A stretch of DNA of 64,000 nucleotides from JABDIP01 sp965212545 (GCA_965212545.1 CBDBVB010000027.1:18825-82824), one strand, 5' to 3'. Positions 37,831 through 47,609 are shown, numbered from the stretch's first letter. Notes: generated by a model not told the origin, from the letters alone. Translations and numbers: made by a program.

Positions 37831-39648
37831 ATGACCTCAGCCTTCGCACCCGACACCGCCGTTGTCGCCTCTGACACGCCCGATCTCGGCAATCTGCCGA
37901 ATTGGGATTTGAACGACCTCTATCCCGATGTCGACGGCCCGGAACTGAAAGCCGATCTGGAGCGCATGGAGCGCGACGCCAAGGGCTTCGGTGAGCGGCT
38001 CCGCGGCAAGGTGGCTGAGCAGGATGGCGCCGCGCTCGGGGCCGCCATCGCCGAGTACGAGGCGATGGACGAGGTGCTGGGCCGGATCATGAGCTTCGCC
38101 TACCTGGTCTATGCCGGCGATATGAGCGACCCGGAGAACGGCCGCTTCCTGCAGACCATGCAGGAGAAGGTGACCAACATCTCGACCCACCTGCTGTTCT
38201 TCACCCTGGAAATCAACCGGATCGACGAGGATGCGTTGCAGGCCAAGCTGGATGCGCCGGCACTGGACCATTACGCGCCCTGGCTGCGCGATGTGCGCGC
38301 CTTCCGCCCGCATCAGCTGAGCGACGAGTTGGAGCGGCTGCTGCATGAGAAATCGGTTGCCGGACGCTCCGCCTGGGTGCGGCTGTTCGACGAGACCATG
38401 GCGGCGCTGCGCTTTCCGATCGCCGGCAAGGAGATGACCTCGGCCGAAGCGCTGCACTGCCTGACCGAGCCCGACGGTGCCCTGCGCAAGGAGGCCGCGG
38501 AATGTGTCGGTCGGGTGCTGAAAGACAACGTCAGGCTGTTCGCGCACGTCACCAACACGCTGGCCAAGGACAAGGAGATCGAGGACAACTGGCGCGAATT
38601 TCCGCAGCCCTGGTCGTCCCGCAATCTCTCCAACCAGGTCGAGGACGAGGTGGTCGCAGCGCTGGTCGACTCGGTCAGCGAGGCCTATCCCCGCCTGTCG
38701 CACCGGTACTATGCGCTGAAGGCGAAATGGATGGGCGGCGACCGGCTCGACTATTGGGACCGCAACGCGCCGCTGCCCGACGATGACGACAAGACCGTGC
38801 CCTGGGAGGAGGCTACCGCCCTGGTGCTGGATGCCTATGGCCGCTTCTCGCCGGAACTGGCGGCGACTGGCAAGCGCTTCTTCGACAATGCCTGGATCGA
38901 CGCTCCGACCCGGCCCGGCAAGTCGCCCGGCGCCTTCGCCCATCCGACGGTTCCCAGCGCCCACCCCTATCTGCTGCTCAACTATCTCGGCAAGACCCGT
39001 GACGTGATGACCCTGGCCCATGAGCTGGGGCATGGCGTGCACCAGGTGCTGGCCGGCGACCAGGGCTCGCTGATGGCCAATACGCCGCTGACCCTGGCGG
39101 AGACCGCCAGTGTGTTCGGCGAGATGCTGACCTTTCGCTCCCTGCTGGATGCCGAGACCGACCCCAGGCTTCGCAAGATCCTGCTGGCCAACAAGGTCGA
39201 GGACATGATCAACACGGTGGTCCGCCAGACCGCCTTCTACCAGTTCGAGCAGAAAGTCCATGCCGAACGCCGCGATGGCGAGTTGTCGGCCGACAAGCTG
39301 GCCGAGATCTGGATGTCGGTGCAGGGGGAGAGCCTGGGCCCGGCGCTACGGTTCGACGATTCCTATGGCGTGTTCTGGTCCTACATCCCGCATTTCGTGC
39401 ACTCGCCCTTCTACGTCTACGCCTATGCCTTCGGCGACTGCCTGGTGAACTCGCTCTACGCGGTCTATCAGGATGCCGAGACCGGCTTTGCGGAGAAGTA
39501 TCTCGACATGCTGCGCGCCGGCGGCACGCTGCGCCACAAAGAACTGCTGGCCCCCTTCGGCCTCGACGCTACCGACCCGGCCTTCTGGCAGAAGGGCCTG
39601 GCGGTGATCGGCGACTTCGTCGACGAATTGGAGGCGATGGAGGGATAG
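37831..39648 (+). CDS. pepF: Oligoendopeptidase F (M3 metallopeptidase)
   Basis: 605 residues. Zinc-binding HELGH at 397-401 (LAHELGHGVHQVLAG), with the third ligand Glu in the following ETASVFGEM helix. The N-terminal helical half is typical of the PepF/M3B family, and the C-terminal FVHSPFYVYAYAFGDCLVNSLY is a family block. Cytoplasmic degradation of oligopeptides. The start at 37831 follows GGAG by six bases. Confidence 0.93.
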   Translation: MTSAFAPDTAVVASDTPDLGNLPNWDLNDLYPDVDGPELKADLERMERDAKGFGERLRGKVAEQDGAALGAAIAEYEAMDEVLGRIMSFAYLVYAGDMSDPENGRFLQTMQEKVTNISTHLLFFTLEINRIDEDALQAKLDAPALDHYAPWLRDVRAFRPHQLSDELERLLHEKSVAGRSAWVRLFDETMAALRFPIAGKEMTSAEALHCLTEPDGALRKEAAECVGRVLKDNVRLFAHVTNTLAKDKEIEDNWREFPQPWSSRNLSNQVEDEVVAALVDSVSEAYPRLSHRYYALKAKWMGGDRLDYWDRNAPLPDDDDKTVPWEEATALVLDAYGRFSPELAATGKRFFDNAWIDAPTRPGKSPGAFAHPTVPSAHPYLLLNYLGKTRDVMTLAHELGHGVHQVLAGDQGSLMANTPLTLAETASVFGEMLTFRSLLDAETDPRLRKILLANKVEDMINTVVRQTAFYQFEQKVHAERRDGELSADKLAEIWMSVQGESLGPALRFDDSYGVFWSYIPHFVHSPFYVYAYAFGDCLVNSLYAVYQDAETGFAEKYLDMLRAGGTLRHKELLAPFGLDATDPAFWQKGLAVIGDFVDELEAMEG

Positions 39649-39669
39649 CGGCAGTCGCATTTGGCGTCT

Positions 39670-40920
39670 CTAGTCCGCTTCGCACTCCCGCTCGGCCCGG
39701 GGATCGAGCGCGGCGGTTTCCGGCGTCGTTGCGCGCGGCATGGGCATGCTGCCATAGGCGTCGCGCTCTTCAACCGGGACAGGCGCGCGCCTCATCCGAC
39801 GGTAAAGCGCGTAGCTGGCGATCCAGAGGTGCACGCCGGCGGTGAAGGCGAATAATGCCCGGGGCGCGAACCATTCCATCATGCCGGCCGATGCCAGCGG
39901 GCCGATCATGGTACCGATGCCGTAGACCAGGATCAGGCCCGAACTGATTTCCACGAAACTTTCCGGATTGGCGTGGTCGTTGGCGTGGGCGACGCAGAGC
40001 GAATAGAGCGGGTAGGCGAACACGCCGTAGGCCGCCGCCATGCCGATCACCCAGGGCGCCTCGCGGGGGTTGAGGGCGATGAAGGCAGTACCGATCGAGG
40101 CCGCTGCGACGCCTGTTGCGGTGATCACCAGCCGGCGGTCCGTCCGATCCGAGATCCGGCCGAGCGGGACCTGGCCCACCGCGCCGCCCAGGATCGCGGT
40201 GGCGACCAGCAAGGCGATTGCGCTGACCGAAAGGCCGATCTGCAGCCCGTAGACCGCGCTCATGGTTCCGAAGGCGCCGTTCGCCATGCCGATGCTGAAA
40301 CAGCCGACCACCGCGACCGGCGAATTGGCGTAGAGCGGGCCGAGCCGGATGCGGGTCGAAACCAGCGGTTTGGGCGCGGTCGCGGTGCTGAGCGCGGTCG
40401 GCACCAACGCCATGCAGAACAGGATCGCCGCCAGCACGAAGAAAAAGAGTCCGCCGGGATCGCCGGCCGCGATCAGCATCTGGCCGACGGTCGATGCGCC
40501 GAGGTTTATGGTCATGTAGACGGCGAAAATCGTGCCGCGGCTCTCATTGGTGGCGCGCTCGTTCAGCCAGCTCTCCATGATCATCATGGCGCCGGCGAAG
40601 CAGAAGCCGCTCAGGGCCCTGAGTGCGATCCATGTCAGCGGCTCGATCATCAGCAGGTTCAGCAGAACCGAGATCGATGCAGTGGCGGCCATGACGCCGA
40701 AGGTGCGGACGTGCCCGACCCGCTGCACCAGCCAGGGGACCATTAGGCATCCGGCTATGAATCCGGTCGCCCAGCCGGTGCCGATCAGTCCAATTTCGGA
40801 TGGCTCGAACCCTTCAATCCCGCCGCGCACCGGCAGCAGCAGCATATGTACGCCGCCGGCCATGAACAGAAAGGCGGCACCGCTCAGCAGGGCGGCAACG
40901 GGCAGCAGCTGGCGTCCCAT
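39670..40920 (-). CDS. MFS transporter (copy 2)
   Basis: 416 residues from the ATG at 40920. Same subfamily as the protein at 33523-34797: SGFCFAGAMMIMESWLNERA and PLGRISDRTDRR match at equivalent places. About 12 hydrophobic segments and a polar C-terminal tail. The open frame continues upstream to 42045, but that part is antisense to the ABC1 kinase gene and is not real. Substrate unknown. Confidence 0.87.
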   Translation of the reverse strand: MGRQLLPVAALLSGAAFLFMAGGVHMLLLPVRGGIEGFEPSEIGLIGTGWATGFIAGCLMVPWLVQRVGHVRTFGVMAATASISVLLNLLMIEPLTWIALRALSGFCFAGAMMIMESWLNERATNESRGTIFAVYMTINLGASTVGQMLIAAGDPGGLFFFVLAAILFCMALVPTALSTATAPKPLVSTRIRLGPLYANSPVAVVGCFSIGMANGAFGTMSAVYGLQIGLSVSAIALLVATAILGGAVGQVPLGRISDRTDRRLVITATGVAAASIGTAFIALNPREAPWVIGMAAAYGVFAYPLYSLCVAHANDHANPESFVEISSGLILVYGIGTMIGPLASAGMMEWFAPRALFAFTAGVHLWIASYALYRRMRRAPVPVEERDAYGSMPMPRATTPETAALDPRAERECEAD

Positions 40921-41073
40921 TTGTATCGATCCGGTTCGATGCGCGGGGCAGGGTGAGGCGGGCGCGCCCAAATTCCGCCGATGCCGGCGGCCATGCAAGT
41001 CAAATGGCGGCAACCGTTCGGCAAATCCACCCCGGCGCTTCCATTTGCCGGAGTGCGGCACCATTGTTACCCC

Positions 41074-42432
41074 ATGTCCGAGGGAACCGAACAAAACACA
41101 TTGGGCGGCCGGGTGCGGCGTTATGCGCGGGTCTCCACGACCATGGGCGGCCTGGCGGCGCGGCTCGCGGGCAACCGATATCTGGGCCTTACGCTGGAAC
41201 GCGGCCAGCATGCCGAGGCGCTGAAGGAGGCGCTGGGCGGGCTGAAGGGGCCGTTGATGAAGGTGGCGCAGATGCTGGCCACCATTCCCGACGTATTGCC
41301 GCCGGAATATGTCTCCGAACTGCAGCAGCTTCAGGCGAATGCCCCCTCCATGGGCTGGCCGTTCGTGCGCCGGCGCATGAAATCCGAACTGGGGCCGGAC
41401 TGGCAGTCCCGCTTTAAGAGCTTCGAGCATAAGGCCGCCGCCGCCGCATCCCTCGGCCAAGTGCATCGCGCGGTCGGGCCAAGGGACGAGGATCTGGCGT
41501 GCAAGCTGCAATATCCCGACATGCTGTCTGCCGTCGACGCCGATCTGAAGCAGCTCAAGCTGATCCTTGGGATCTTCGAGCGCTACGACAACGCAATCTC
41601 GACCAAGCATATCCACGCCGAGATCTCCGCCCGGCTGCGCGAGGAGCTGGACTATGCCCTGGAGGCGCGGCATTGCAGCCTGTACCACGACATGCTGTCG
41701 GGCGAGGAGAACGTGCATGTGCCGCAGATCGTGCCGGAGCTGTCGACCGGCCGGCTGCTGACCACCAACTGGCTCGATGGCGCGCCGATCATGCAGTTCG
41801 TCGAGGCGCCGGTGGAGCAGCGCAACCAGATCGCCATGAACATGTTCCGCGCCTGGTACGTGCCGCTCTACTACTACGGCGTGATCCACGGCGACCCGCA
41901 TATGGGCAACTACACGGTCCGGCCCGACAAGGCGATCAACCTGCTCGATTTCGGCTGCATCCGGGTGTTTCCGCCATCCTTCGTCGGCGGCGTGATCGAT
42001 CTCTACCACGCGCTGGAACGCGATGACCGCGACCTTGCGGTGCACGCCTACGAGACCTGGGGCTTCCGCGGCCTCAGTACCGAGATGATCGAGGTGCTGA
42101 GCCTATGGGCCCAGTTCCTCTACGCACCGCTTCTGGAGGACAAGGTGCGCCCGATCGGCGAAGCCGATCACGGCGTCTACGGCCGCAAGACCGCCGCCAA
42201 GGTGCATGGCGAACTGCGCCGGCTGGGCGGCGTCGAGGTGCCGCGCGAGTTCGTCTTCATGGATCGCGCCGCGCTCGGCCTGGGCTCGGTCTTCATCCAC
42301 CTGACGGCGGAGATCAACTGGCACCGCATGTTCCACGACCTGATCGCCGATTTCAGCGTCGAGAGCCTGGCCAAGCGGCAAGAGGCGATGCTCAAGGGAC
42401 ACGACGTGCCGTTGCCGGTCGCCGGGAAATAA
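41074..42432 (+). CDS. ABC1/UbiB-family atypical kinase
   Basis: 452 residues from the ATG at 41074; the frame begins 31 codons earlier without support. Family motifs: the GPLMKVAQML helix (KxGQ-like; Lys present, Gly replaced by Ala), the Ala-rich nucleotide loop AAAASLGQVHRA, GVIHGDPHMGNY (catalytic loop) and LLDFGCIR (metal-binding DFG). ABC1 proteins act in ubiquinone synthesis or lipid homeostasis. This COQ8-like member may support quinone synthesis together with the COQ9 homologue at 49.6 kb, though the two are not linked. Confidence 0.88.
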   Translation: MSEGTEQNTLGGRVRRYARVSTTMGGLAARLAGNRYLGLTLERGQHAEALKEALGGLKGPLMKVAQMLATIPDVLPPEYVSELQQLQANAPSMGWPFVRRRMKSELGPDWQSRFKSFEHKAAAAASLGQVHRAVGPRDEDLACKLQYPDMLSAVDADLKQLKLILGIFERYDNAISTKHIHAEISARLREELDYALEARHCSLYHDMLSGEENVHVPQIVPELSTGRLLTTNWLDGAPIMQFVEAPVEQRNQIAMNMFRAWYVPLYYYGVIHGDPHMGNYTVRPDKAINLLDFGCIRVFPPSFVGGVIDLYHALERDDRDLAVHAYETWGFRGLSTEMIEVLSLWAQFLYAPLLEDKVRPIGEADHGVYGRKTAAKVHGELRRLGGVEVPREFVFMDRAALGLGSVFIHLTAEINWHRMFHDLIADFSVESLAKRQEAMLKGHDVPLPVAGK

Positions 42433-42505
42433 ATCGCTGCGGCGACCGGGATGTATGCCCGACCGCCGACTGAAGTTTGATATCGCGGGCCTTTGCGCCT
42501 TCCGA

Positions 42506-43168
42506 TCAGAGTACCTGCGATGTGATCTCGTCGATGCAGGCTTGGGCCCGTTCGGCCAAGAGCGACTTGACCAGCGCGGCATCGTTCGCCAGAAGGTCTT
42601 CGTGGCTGGGCGCGCCCTCGGCATCCTCATGGGAGCCGCCGGTGCAGAAATGCTGCGCCAATACCTCTCCACTCGACGAATCGATCAATCGGAACAGGGC
42701 CGAGTAGCCGACCGTGTAGCTGGAGAAGTTGAACCCCTGGTAGTTGAAACCCCAGCCATTGGTCTCGACGTCGACGATCAGGTCGCGGACGTTGTTCTGG
42801 CGCGCCCAGGCGGCCAGGTCGTCAGGCTTCTCGTCGTCGAACGACACGGGTCGGCCGTTGGCGGCGGCGCCGTACCGGCTGCGCAGGTGGCCGGCTATCG
42901 CGTCCTCGATCATCGTGGCTGGGTTTTCGATGCCCTCCTGGACGACCAGGGTGTCCCCTTCGCTGAACGCCGCCACCGCTCCGAAGGGACCCAAGCCACC
43001 ATGGACGGGCGTCATGGCGAGGAAGGATGGCGGTGCCTCGCGGGTGGAATGCAACTGCTTGCCTGAAAGGGATGTGCCGGGGTTGTCCGCCAGTCGCACC
43101 GTCTCGGTCGACGCACAGCCGACTGTTGTCATCAGAACGGCCAGAACGGCCATCCGCCGAATGAACAT
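42506..43168 (-). CDS. Lipoprotein, unknown
   Basis: 220 residues with a lipoprotein signal ending TVGCAS (Cys about residue 18). The mature part has mixed alpha/beta composition with ENPATMIEDAIAGHLRSRYG and a C-terminal LLAERAQACIDEI. Not recognised. A palindrome TTAATGGCCCATTAA lies about 60 bases upstream in the intergenic region. Confidence 0.6.
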   Translation of the reverse strand: MFIRRMAVLAVLMTTVGCASTETVRLADNPGTSLSGKQLHSTREAPPSFLAMTPVHGGLGPFGAVAAFSEGDTLVVQEGIENPATMIEDAIAGHLRSRYGAAANGRPVSFDDEKPDDLAAWARQNNVRDLIVDVETNGWGFNYQGFNFSSYTVGYSALFRLIDSSSGEVLAQHFCTGGSHEDAEGAPSHEDLLANDAALVKSLLAERAQACIDEITSQVL

Positions 43169-43222
43169 TGATACTCTCCATGGATGAGTGAGCCAGTGCG
43201 TTTCTCTGTTATTCTTGTGTGG

Positions 43223-43237
43223 TTAATGGCCCATTAA
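43223..43237. promoter_or_regulatory. Palindrome, possible operator
   Basis: TTAATGG-C-CCATTAA, a perfect 7-bp dyad in the 109-base gap between the divergent lipoprotein and HEAT-repeat genes. AT-rich against the background. Candidate binding site only. Confidence 0.3.
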
Positions 43238-43277
43238 GCGCGGCTGTTTTTTTGGGCGCGGCGACGGAGGGCTCAAT

Positions 43278-44117
43278 TTGGCGATCAGCAGGCGGGTTCG
43301 CGATCAGCTCGAGACGCTGGGTCGTGCGCAAGGCGAAGAGCGTCGACGGGCGGCCAGTGCCATTCAAAATCTTGGGGAAGACTATTTCGTCGGCGAGAAG
43401 CTGTCGCCGGCCGAACTCGGCGCATTGCTTGCGGGCATGCAGGCGGCGATGACCGATTCGACCGATGACATCGTGAAGGCGTGCTGCCTGCGCCTTGTCG
43501 GGGACTTTCCCTTGCACGGAGAGGCCGCCATGGCGATCGTCGCGCAGGGGCTGAGGGACGAGTCTGACGCTGTGGCGCGCGCGGCTCTTTATGCATGCAG
43601 CCGTCTCGGGGCCGAGGCGTGGCCCCTGGCCGATCTGATCATGGGCTTGCGAGATCGCTCCGATCCGGGCATTCGACGGGTGCTGGGCTGGACCATTGCC
43701 GAGGTCGGCTTCAAGGCGACAGAGGCGGTCGATCTGCTGTTGTCGCTCATGCGCGACAGAGACGGAACTACGGCCGGTTGGGCAGTTCGAGCCTTGAAGA
43801 CGGCCACGCCCGACGACCGGACGGACGTGGTGAAACACGTCGCCAGGGCCCTCAAGCACAAGGACGCCTTTATCAAGGGAGAAGCGTGTCGCTGCGTTGC
43901 ACACCTTCCGGGTGTCAACATGAGCGTCGTCAAGAGGCTGGAGAAGATCGCCAAATCCGATCCGATCGCAATGACAAGATATGATGCAGCCATGGCGATC
44001 GTTGACATCGGGCCGCCGGCGCGCCGGGCCTATGCGATTGCCAGGGTGGTCTTGGAGAGCGAGCCGGGCCTTCCCTTCACGTCTCAATACCTTGAGCGGC
44101 TCGCCGACTTGGCTTGA
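43278..44117 (+). CDS. HEAT-repeat protein
   Basis: 279 residues. A TTG start at 43278 is chosen because GGAGG (43266-43270) lies 7 bases ahead and the next ATG is far inside. The chain is a series of ~35-residue helical repeats (VKACCLRLVGDFPLHGE, ARAALYACSRLGAE, RRVLGWTIAEVGFKATEA, GWAVRALKTATPDD), i.e. HEAT/Armadillo-type, used for protein binding. No enzyme motif. Function unknown. Confidence 0.65.
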   Translation: MAISRRVRDQLETLGRAQGEERRRAASAIQNLGEDYFVGEKLSPAELGALLAGMQAAMTDSTDDIVKACCLRLVGDFPLHGEAAMAIVAQGLRDESDAVARAALYACSRLGAEAWPLADLIMGLRDRSDPGIRRVLGWTIAEVGFKATEAVDLLLSLMRDRDGTTAGWAVRALKTATPDDRTDVVKHVARALKHKDAFIKGEACRCVAHLPGVNMSVVKRLEKIAKSDPIAMTRYDAAMAIVDIGPPARRAYAIARVVLESEPGLPFTSQYLERLADLA

Positions 44118-44351
44118 CGGTACCGCGGCGACGGCCGTTACCGGGACAATCCTCCCGCTTCGACGAATATCGATCGCGCGCCTGGGCCTGCGGGGCGTCG
44201 ACGCAACGTGCTTGTACGGTGCTGCGGCCCACGACCCTTGCATTTCCCGCGACGCTTGCGGCATGTTGCGCATCCGGTCCTCCAGAGGGCGGCTCCCGGC
44301 CTGACCGGCTGTCCTCTTCCGAATATTCTTGCCCCAAGGGATCCTGGGCAG

Positions 44352-45743
44352 ATGAAAGTCGCAATTCCGAAAGAACGCCGCTCCGGCGAGCTGCGCGTCG
44401 CTGCCTCGCCGGACACGGTGAAGAAGCTGGTCGCGCTAGGCATCAATGTGGTGGTCGAGACCGGTGCCGGCATCGGCGCCGCCATGACCGACGAGGCCTA
44501 TCGCACTGCCGGCGCCAGCATCACCCCGGATTATTCCTCCACGGTCGGCGCGGCCGATGTCGTGCTGAAGGTGCGCCGGCCGCTGCTGGCGGGCGAGGGA
44601 CCGGTTGACGAGCTCAAGCCGCTGGTGCGCGGCGCGACGCTGATCGCCATCCTGGACCCGTTCGACACGCCGGACGCCATCGCCGCCTATGCCGATGCCG
44701 GGGTCGACGCCTTCGCCATGGAGCTGATGCCGCGCATCACCCGCGCCCAGTCCATGGACGTGCTGTCCAGCCAGTCGAACCTGGCCGGCTACAAGTCGGT
44801 GCTCGATGCAACGGCGGTTTTCGGCCGCGCCTTTCCGATGATGATGACCGCTGCGGGCACCGTGCCGCCGGCCCGTGTCCTGGTGATGGGTGCCGGCGTG
44901 GCCGGGCTGCAGGCAATTGCCACGGCGCGCCGGCTTGGCGCCATTGTCTCCGCGACCGATGTGCGTCCGGCGGCCAAGGAGCAGGTGGAGAGCCTGGGCG
45001 GCAGCTTCGTCGCCGTCGAGGACGAGGAGTTCAAGCAGGCCGAGACCTCCGGCGGCTATGCCAAGGAGATGAGCGACGCCTACAAGAAGAAGCAGGCCGA
45101 GCTGATTGCCGAGACCATCAAGAAGCAGGACATCGTCATCTGCACGGCACTGATCCCGGGCCGCCCGGCCCCGACGCTTGTCAGCGAGGAGATGGTGGCG
45201 TCGATGAAGCCCGGCTCGGTGATCGTCGATCTGGCGGTCGAGCGCGGCGGCAACTGTCCGCTGTCGCGGCCCGACGAGGTGGTCGAGGCGCATGGCGTCA
45301 GGATCGTCGGCCATACCAATGTGGCCGGCCGCATCGCGGTCGATGCCTCGGCGCTCTATGCCAAGAACCTGCTGAACTTCCTGACCCCGCTGATCGACAA
45401 GGAGAGCGGGTCGCTGGCTATCGACTGGGATGACGAGATCATCAAGGGCACCGCCCTGACCCGCAAGGGCAGCATCGTACACCAGGCCTTCGCCGGCGGG
45501 ACCAAGGCCAAATCGAAGGCGCCGCCGCCACCGCCGGCGGCCGAACCGGCGCCGGCCGAGCCTCCGGTGGCCGATGCGCCAGCAGAGGCGGCTTCCGAAC
45601 CTGCCGAACCCGCCGTCGTGCCCAAGAAGGCGCCGGCACGCAAGCCTGCGGCGCGCAAGAAGGCTGCGACTCCCCGCAAGAAACCGGCCGCCAAGGCCAA
45701 GCCGGCCGCGGATGCCCCGCCGGCCGAGAACAGCGACGACTGA
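44352..45743 (+). CDS. pntAA: NAD(P) transhydrogenase subunit alpha part 1, with long basic tail
   Basis: 463 residues. NAD(H)-binding domain I of proton-translocating transhydrogenase: MKVAIPKERRSGELRVA at the start, RVLVMGAGVAGLQAIATARRLGA (Rossmann) around residue 176, and the RPAAKEQVESLGG loop. Residues after about 384 are a Pro/Ala/Lys tail of ~80 residues (KKAPARKPAARKKAATPRKK) that is absent from standard PntAA. The tail's codon pattern is GC-rich, like its neighbours. First gene of pntAA-AB-B, three bases before pntAB. Reduces NADP+ with NADH, driven by the proton gradient. Confidence 0.93.
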   Translation: MKVAIPKERRSGELRVAASPDTVKKLVALGINVVVETGAGIGAAMTDEAYRTAGASITPDYSSTVGAADVVLKVRRPLLAGEGPVDELKPLVRGATLIAILDPFDTPDAIAAYADAGVDAFAMELMPRITRAQSMDVLSSQSNLAGYKSVLDATAVFGRAFPMMMTAAGTVPPARVLVMGAGVAGLQAIATARRLGAIVSATDVRPAAKEQVESLGGSFVAVEDEEFKQAETSGGYAKEMSDAYKKKQAELIAETIKKQDIVICTALIPGRPAPTLVSEEMVASMKPGSVIVDLAVERGGNCPLSRPDEVVEAHGVRIVGHTNVAGRIAVDASALYAKNLLNFLTPLIDKESGSLAIDWDDEIIKGTALTRKGSIVHQAFAGGTKAKSKAPPPPPAAEPAPAEPPVADAPAEAASEPAEPAVVPKKAPARKPAARKKAATPRKKPAAKAKPAADAPPAENSDD

Positions 45744-45746
45744 GCC

Positions 45747-46175
45747 ATGGAACAGGACGACATCAACACCCGGATCGACCAGATCGTCGATCAGATTCGC
45801 GAGCTGGGCGATCAGGCGCAGGAACTGGCGGCCGAGGCGGCGGAATCGGCCCAGGCGGCAATCTCCGCTGCACCGGCTGATGCCGGTGGGCAGGACTTCC
45901 TGACCGTCGGGCTGACCGTCTTCGTGCTGGCCTGCTTCGTCGGCTACTACGTGGTCTGGCGGGTGACGCCGGCGCTGCACTCGCCGCTAATGAGCGTGAC
46001 CAACGCGGTGTCGTCGGTGATCATCGTCGGCGCGCTAATCGCCGCCGGCCCGGCCGACTTCACCTTCAGTTCGGCGATGGGCTTCCTGGCGGTGGTGCTG
46101 GCCTCGGTGAACATCTTCGGGGGCTTCATCGTCACCCAGCGCATGTTGCAGATGTACAAGAAGAAGAAACGGTAG
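45747..46175 (+). CDS. pntAB: NAD(P) transhydrogenase subunit alpha part 2 (membrane)
   Basis: 142 residues. The N-terminal ~45 residues form an acidic, probably coiled helix (DQIVDQIRELGDQAQELAAEAAE), unusually long. Three membrane segments follow, with the family block TNAVSSVIIVGALIAAGPADF. Part of domain II of the proton channel. Four bases after pntAA and 14 before pntB. Confidence 0.93.
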   Translation: MEQDDINTRIDQIVDQIRELGDQAQELAAEAAESAQAAISAAPADAGGQDFLTVGLTVFVLACFVGYYVVWRVTPALHSPLMSVTNAVSSVIIVGALIAAGPADFTFSSAMGFLAVVLASVNIFGGFIVTQRMLQMYKKKKR

Positions 46176-46189
46176 GCGGGGAGACGGTC

Positions 46190-47578
46190 ATGGAATCAGC
46201 TTTCGCCCTGCTCTATCTGGTCGCCGCCATCTGCTTCATCATGGCGCTACGCGGCCTGTCGTCGCCGGAGACCGCCCGTTCGGGCAACATCTACGGCATC
46301 TCCGGCATGGTCATCGCCATCCTGACCACCCTGGCGTTGACCCAGGTCGTCAGCTACTGGCTGATCGGTGTCGGGATCCTGGTCGGCGGCACCGTCGGCA
46401 CCTTCATCGCCCTGCGCATCCAGATGACCGCGCTGCCGCAACTGGTCGCCGCCTTCCACAGCCTGGTCGGCCTGGCCGCCGTATTCGTCGCCGCGGCGGC
46501 GTTCTTCAACCCCGAGGCCTATGGCATCGGCCAATACGGCAGCATCGCCATCGGCAGCCTGATCGAGATGTCGATCGGCACCGCCATCGGCGCCATCACC
46601 TTCACCGGCTCGGTGGTGGCCTTCGCCAAGCTGCAGGGGTTGGTCACCGGCAAGCCGCTGGTCTTCATGGGCCAGCATCCGCTGAACGCGATCCTGGCGA
46701 TCGTGACAGTGGCGGCGGTCTGGTGGCTGTGCCAGGGGCAGTCGGCGATCGCCTTCTGGCTGATCGTCGTCATCGCATTGGCGCTCGGCTTCCTCTTGAT
46801 CCTGCCGATCGGTGGCGCCGACATGCCGGTCGTCATCTCGATGCTGAACAGCTATTCGGGATGGGCCGCCTGCGGCATCGGTTTCACCCTGCAGAACAAC
46901 CTTTTGATCATCACCGGGGCCCTGGTCGGGTCTTCAGGCGCCATCCTCAGCTACATCATGTGCAAGGGGATGAACCGCTCGATCTTCAACGTAATCCTGG
47001 GCGGGTTCGGCGGCGAAACGGCGGCTGCCGCGGGTGCAGGCGGCGGCGACAAGACGGTCAAGCAGGGCAGTGCCGACGATGCCTCGTTCATCATGGGCAA
47101 CGCCCAATCGGTGATCATCGTGCCCGGCTACGGCATGGCGGTCGCCCAGGCGCAGCACGCGCTGCGCGAGATGGCGGATCTGCTGAAGGCCGAAGGCGTC
47201 GACGTCAAATACGCCATCCATCCGGTGGCTGGGCGCATGCCCGGCCACATGAACGTGCTGCTGGCCGAGGCCAACGTGCCCTATGACGAGGTGTTCGAAC
47301 TGGAGGACATCAACCGCGACTTCCCATCGGCCGACGTGGCCTTCGTGATCGGCGCCAACGACGTCACCAACCCGGCCGCCAAGACCGATACCGCGAGCCC
47401 GATCTACGGCATGCCCATCCTCGACGTCGACAAGGCGAAGACCGTGCTGTTCGTGAAGCGCTCGCTGGCGTCCGGCTATGCCGGCGTCGAGAACGAGCTG
47501 TTCTTCCGCGACAACACCATGATGCTGTTCGGCGACGCCAAGGCGATGTGCGAGAACATCGTCAAGGCGATCGATTGA
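46190..47578 (+). CDS. pntB: NAD(P) transhydrogenase subunit beta
   Basis: 462 residues. Around eight membrane segments, then the NADP(H)-binding domain III with VIIVPGYGMAVAQAQHAL near residue 305 and AFVIGANDVTNPAAKTD near 384. Full family length. A short preceding GGGGAG ribosome site supports ATG 46190. Ends the pnt operon; the HIT gene begins 31 bases later. Confidence 0.95.
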   Translation: MESAFALLYLVAAICFIMALRGLSSPETARSGNIYGISGMVIAILTTLALTQVVSYWLIGVGILVGGTVGTFIALRIQMTALPQLVAAFHSLVGLAAVFVAAAAFFNPEAYGIGQYGSIAIGSLIEMSIGTAIGAITFTGSVVAFAKLQGLVTGKPLVFMGQHPLNAILAIVTVAAVWWLCQGQSAIAFWLIVVIALALGFLLILPIGGADMPVVISMLNSYSGWAACGIGFTLQNNLLIITGALVGSSGAILSYIMCKGMNRSIFNVILGGFGGETAAAAGAGGGDKTVKQGSADDASFIMGNAQSVIIVPGYGMAVAQAQHALREMADLLKAEGVDVKYAIHPVAGRMPGHMNVLLAEANVPYDEVFELEDINRDFPSADVAFVIGANDVTNPAAKTDTASPIYGMPILDVDKAKTVLFVKRSLASGYAGVENELFFRDNTMMLFGDAKAMCENIVKAID

Positions 47579-47609
47579 GGCCGGTCGGCCAACCGAGAGC
47601 GACGCTGCC

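Noticed and set aside
40921..42045. N-terminal extension of the second MFS transporter
   Set aside because: This part is antisense to the ABC1 kinase gene, and the MFS homology begins at the ATG at 40920.
44436..45980. 514-codon minus-strand frame over pntAA
   Set aside because: Shadow of a clearly conserved gene; low-complexity composition.
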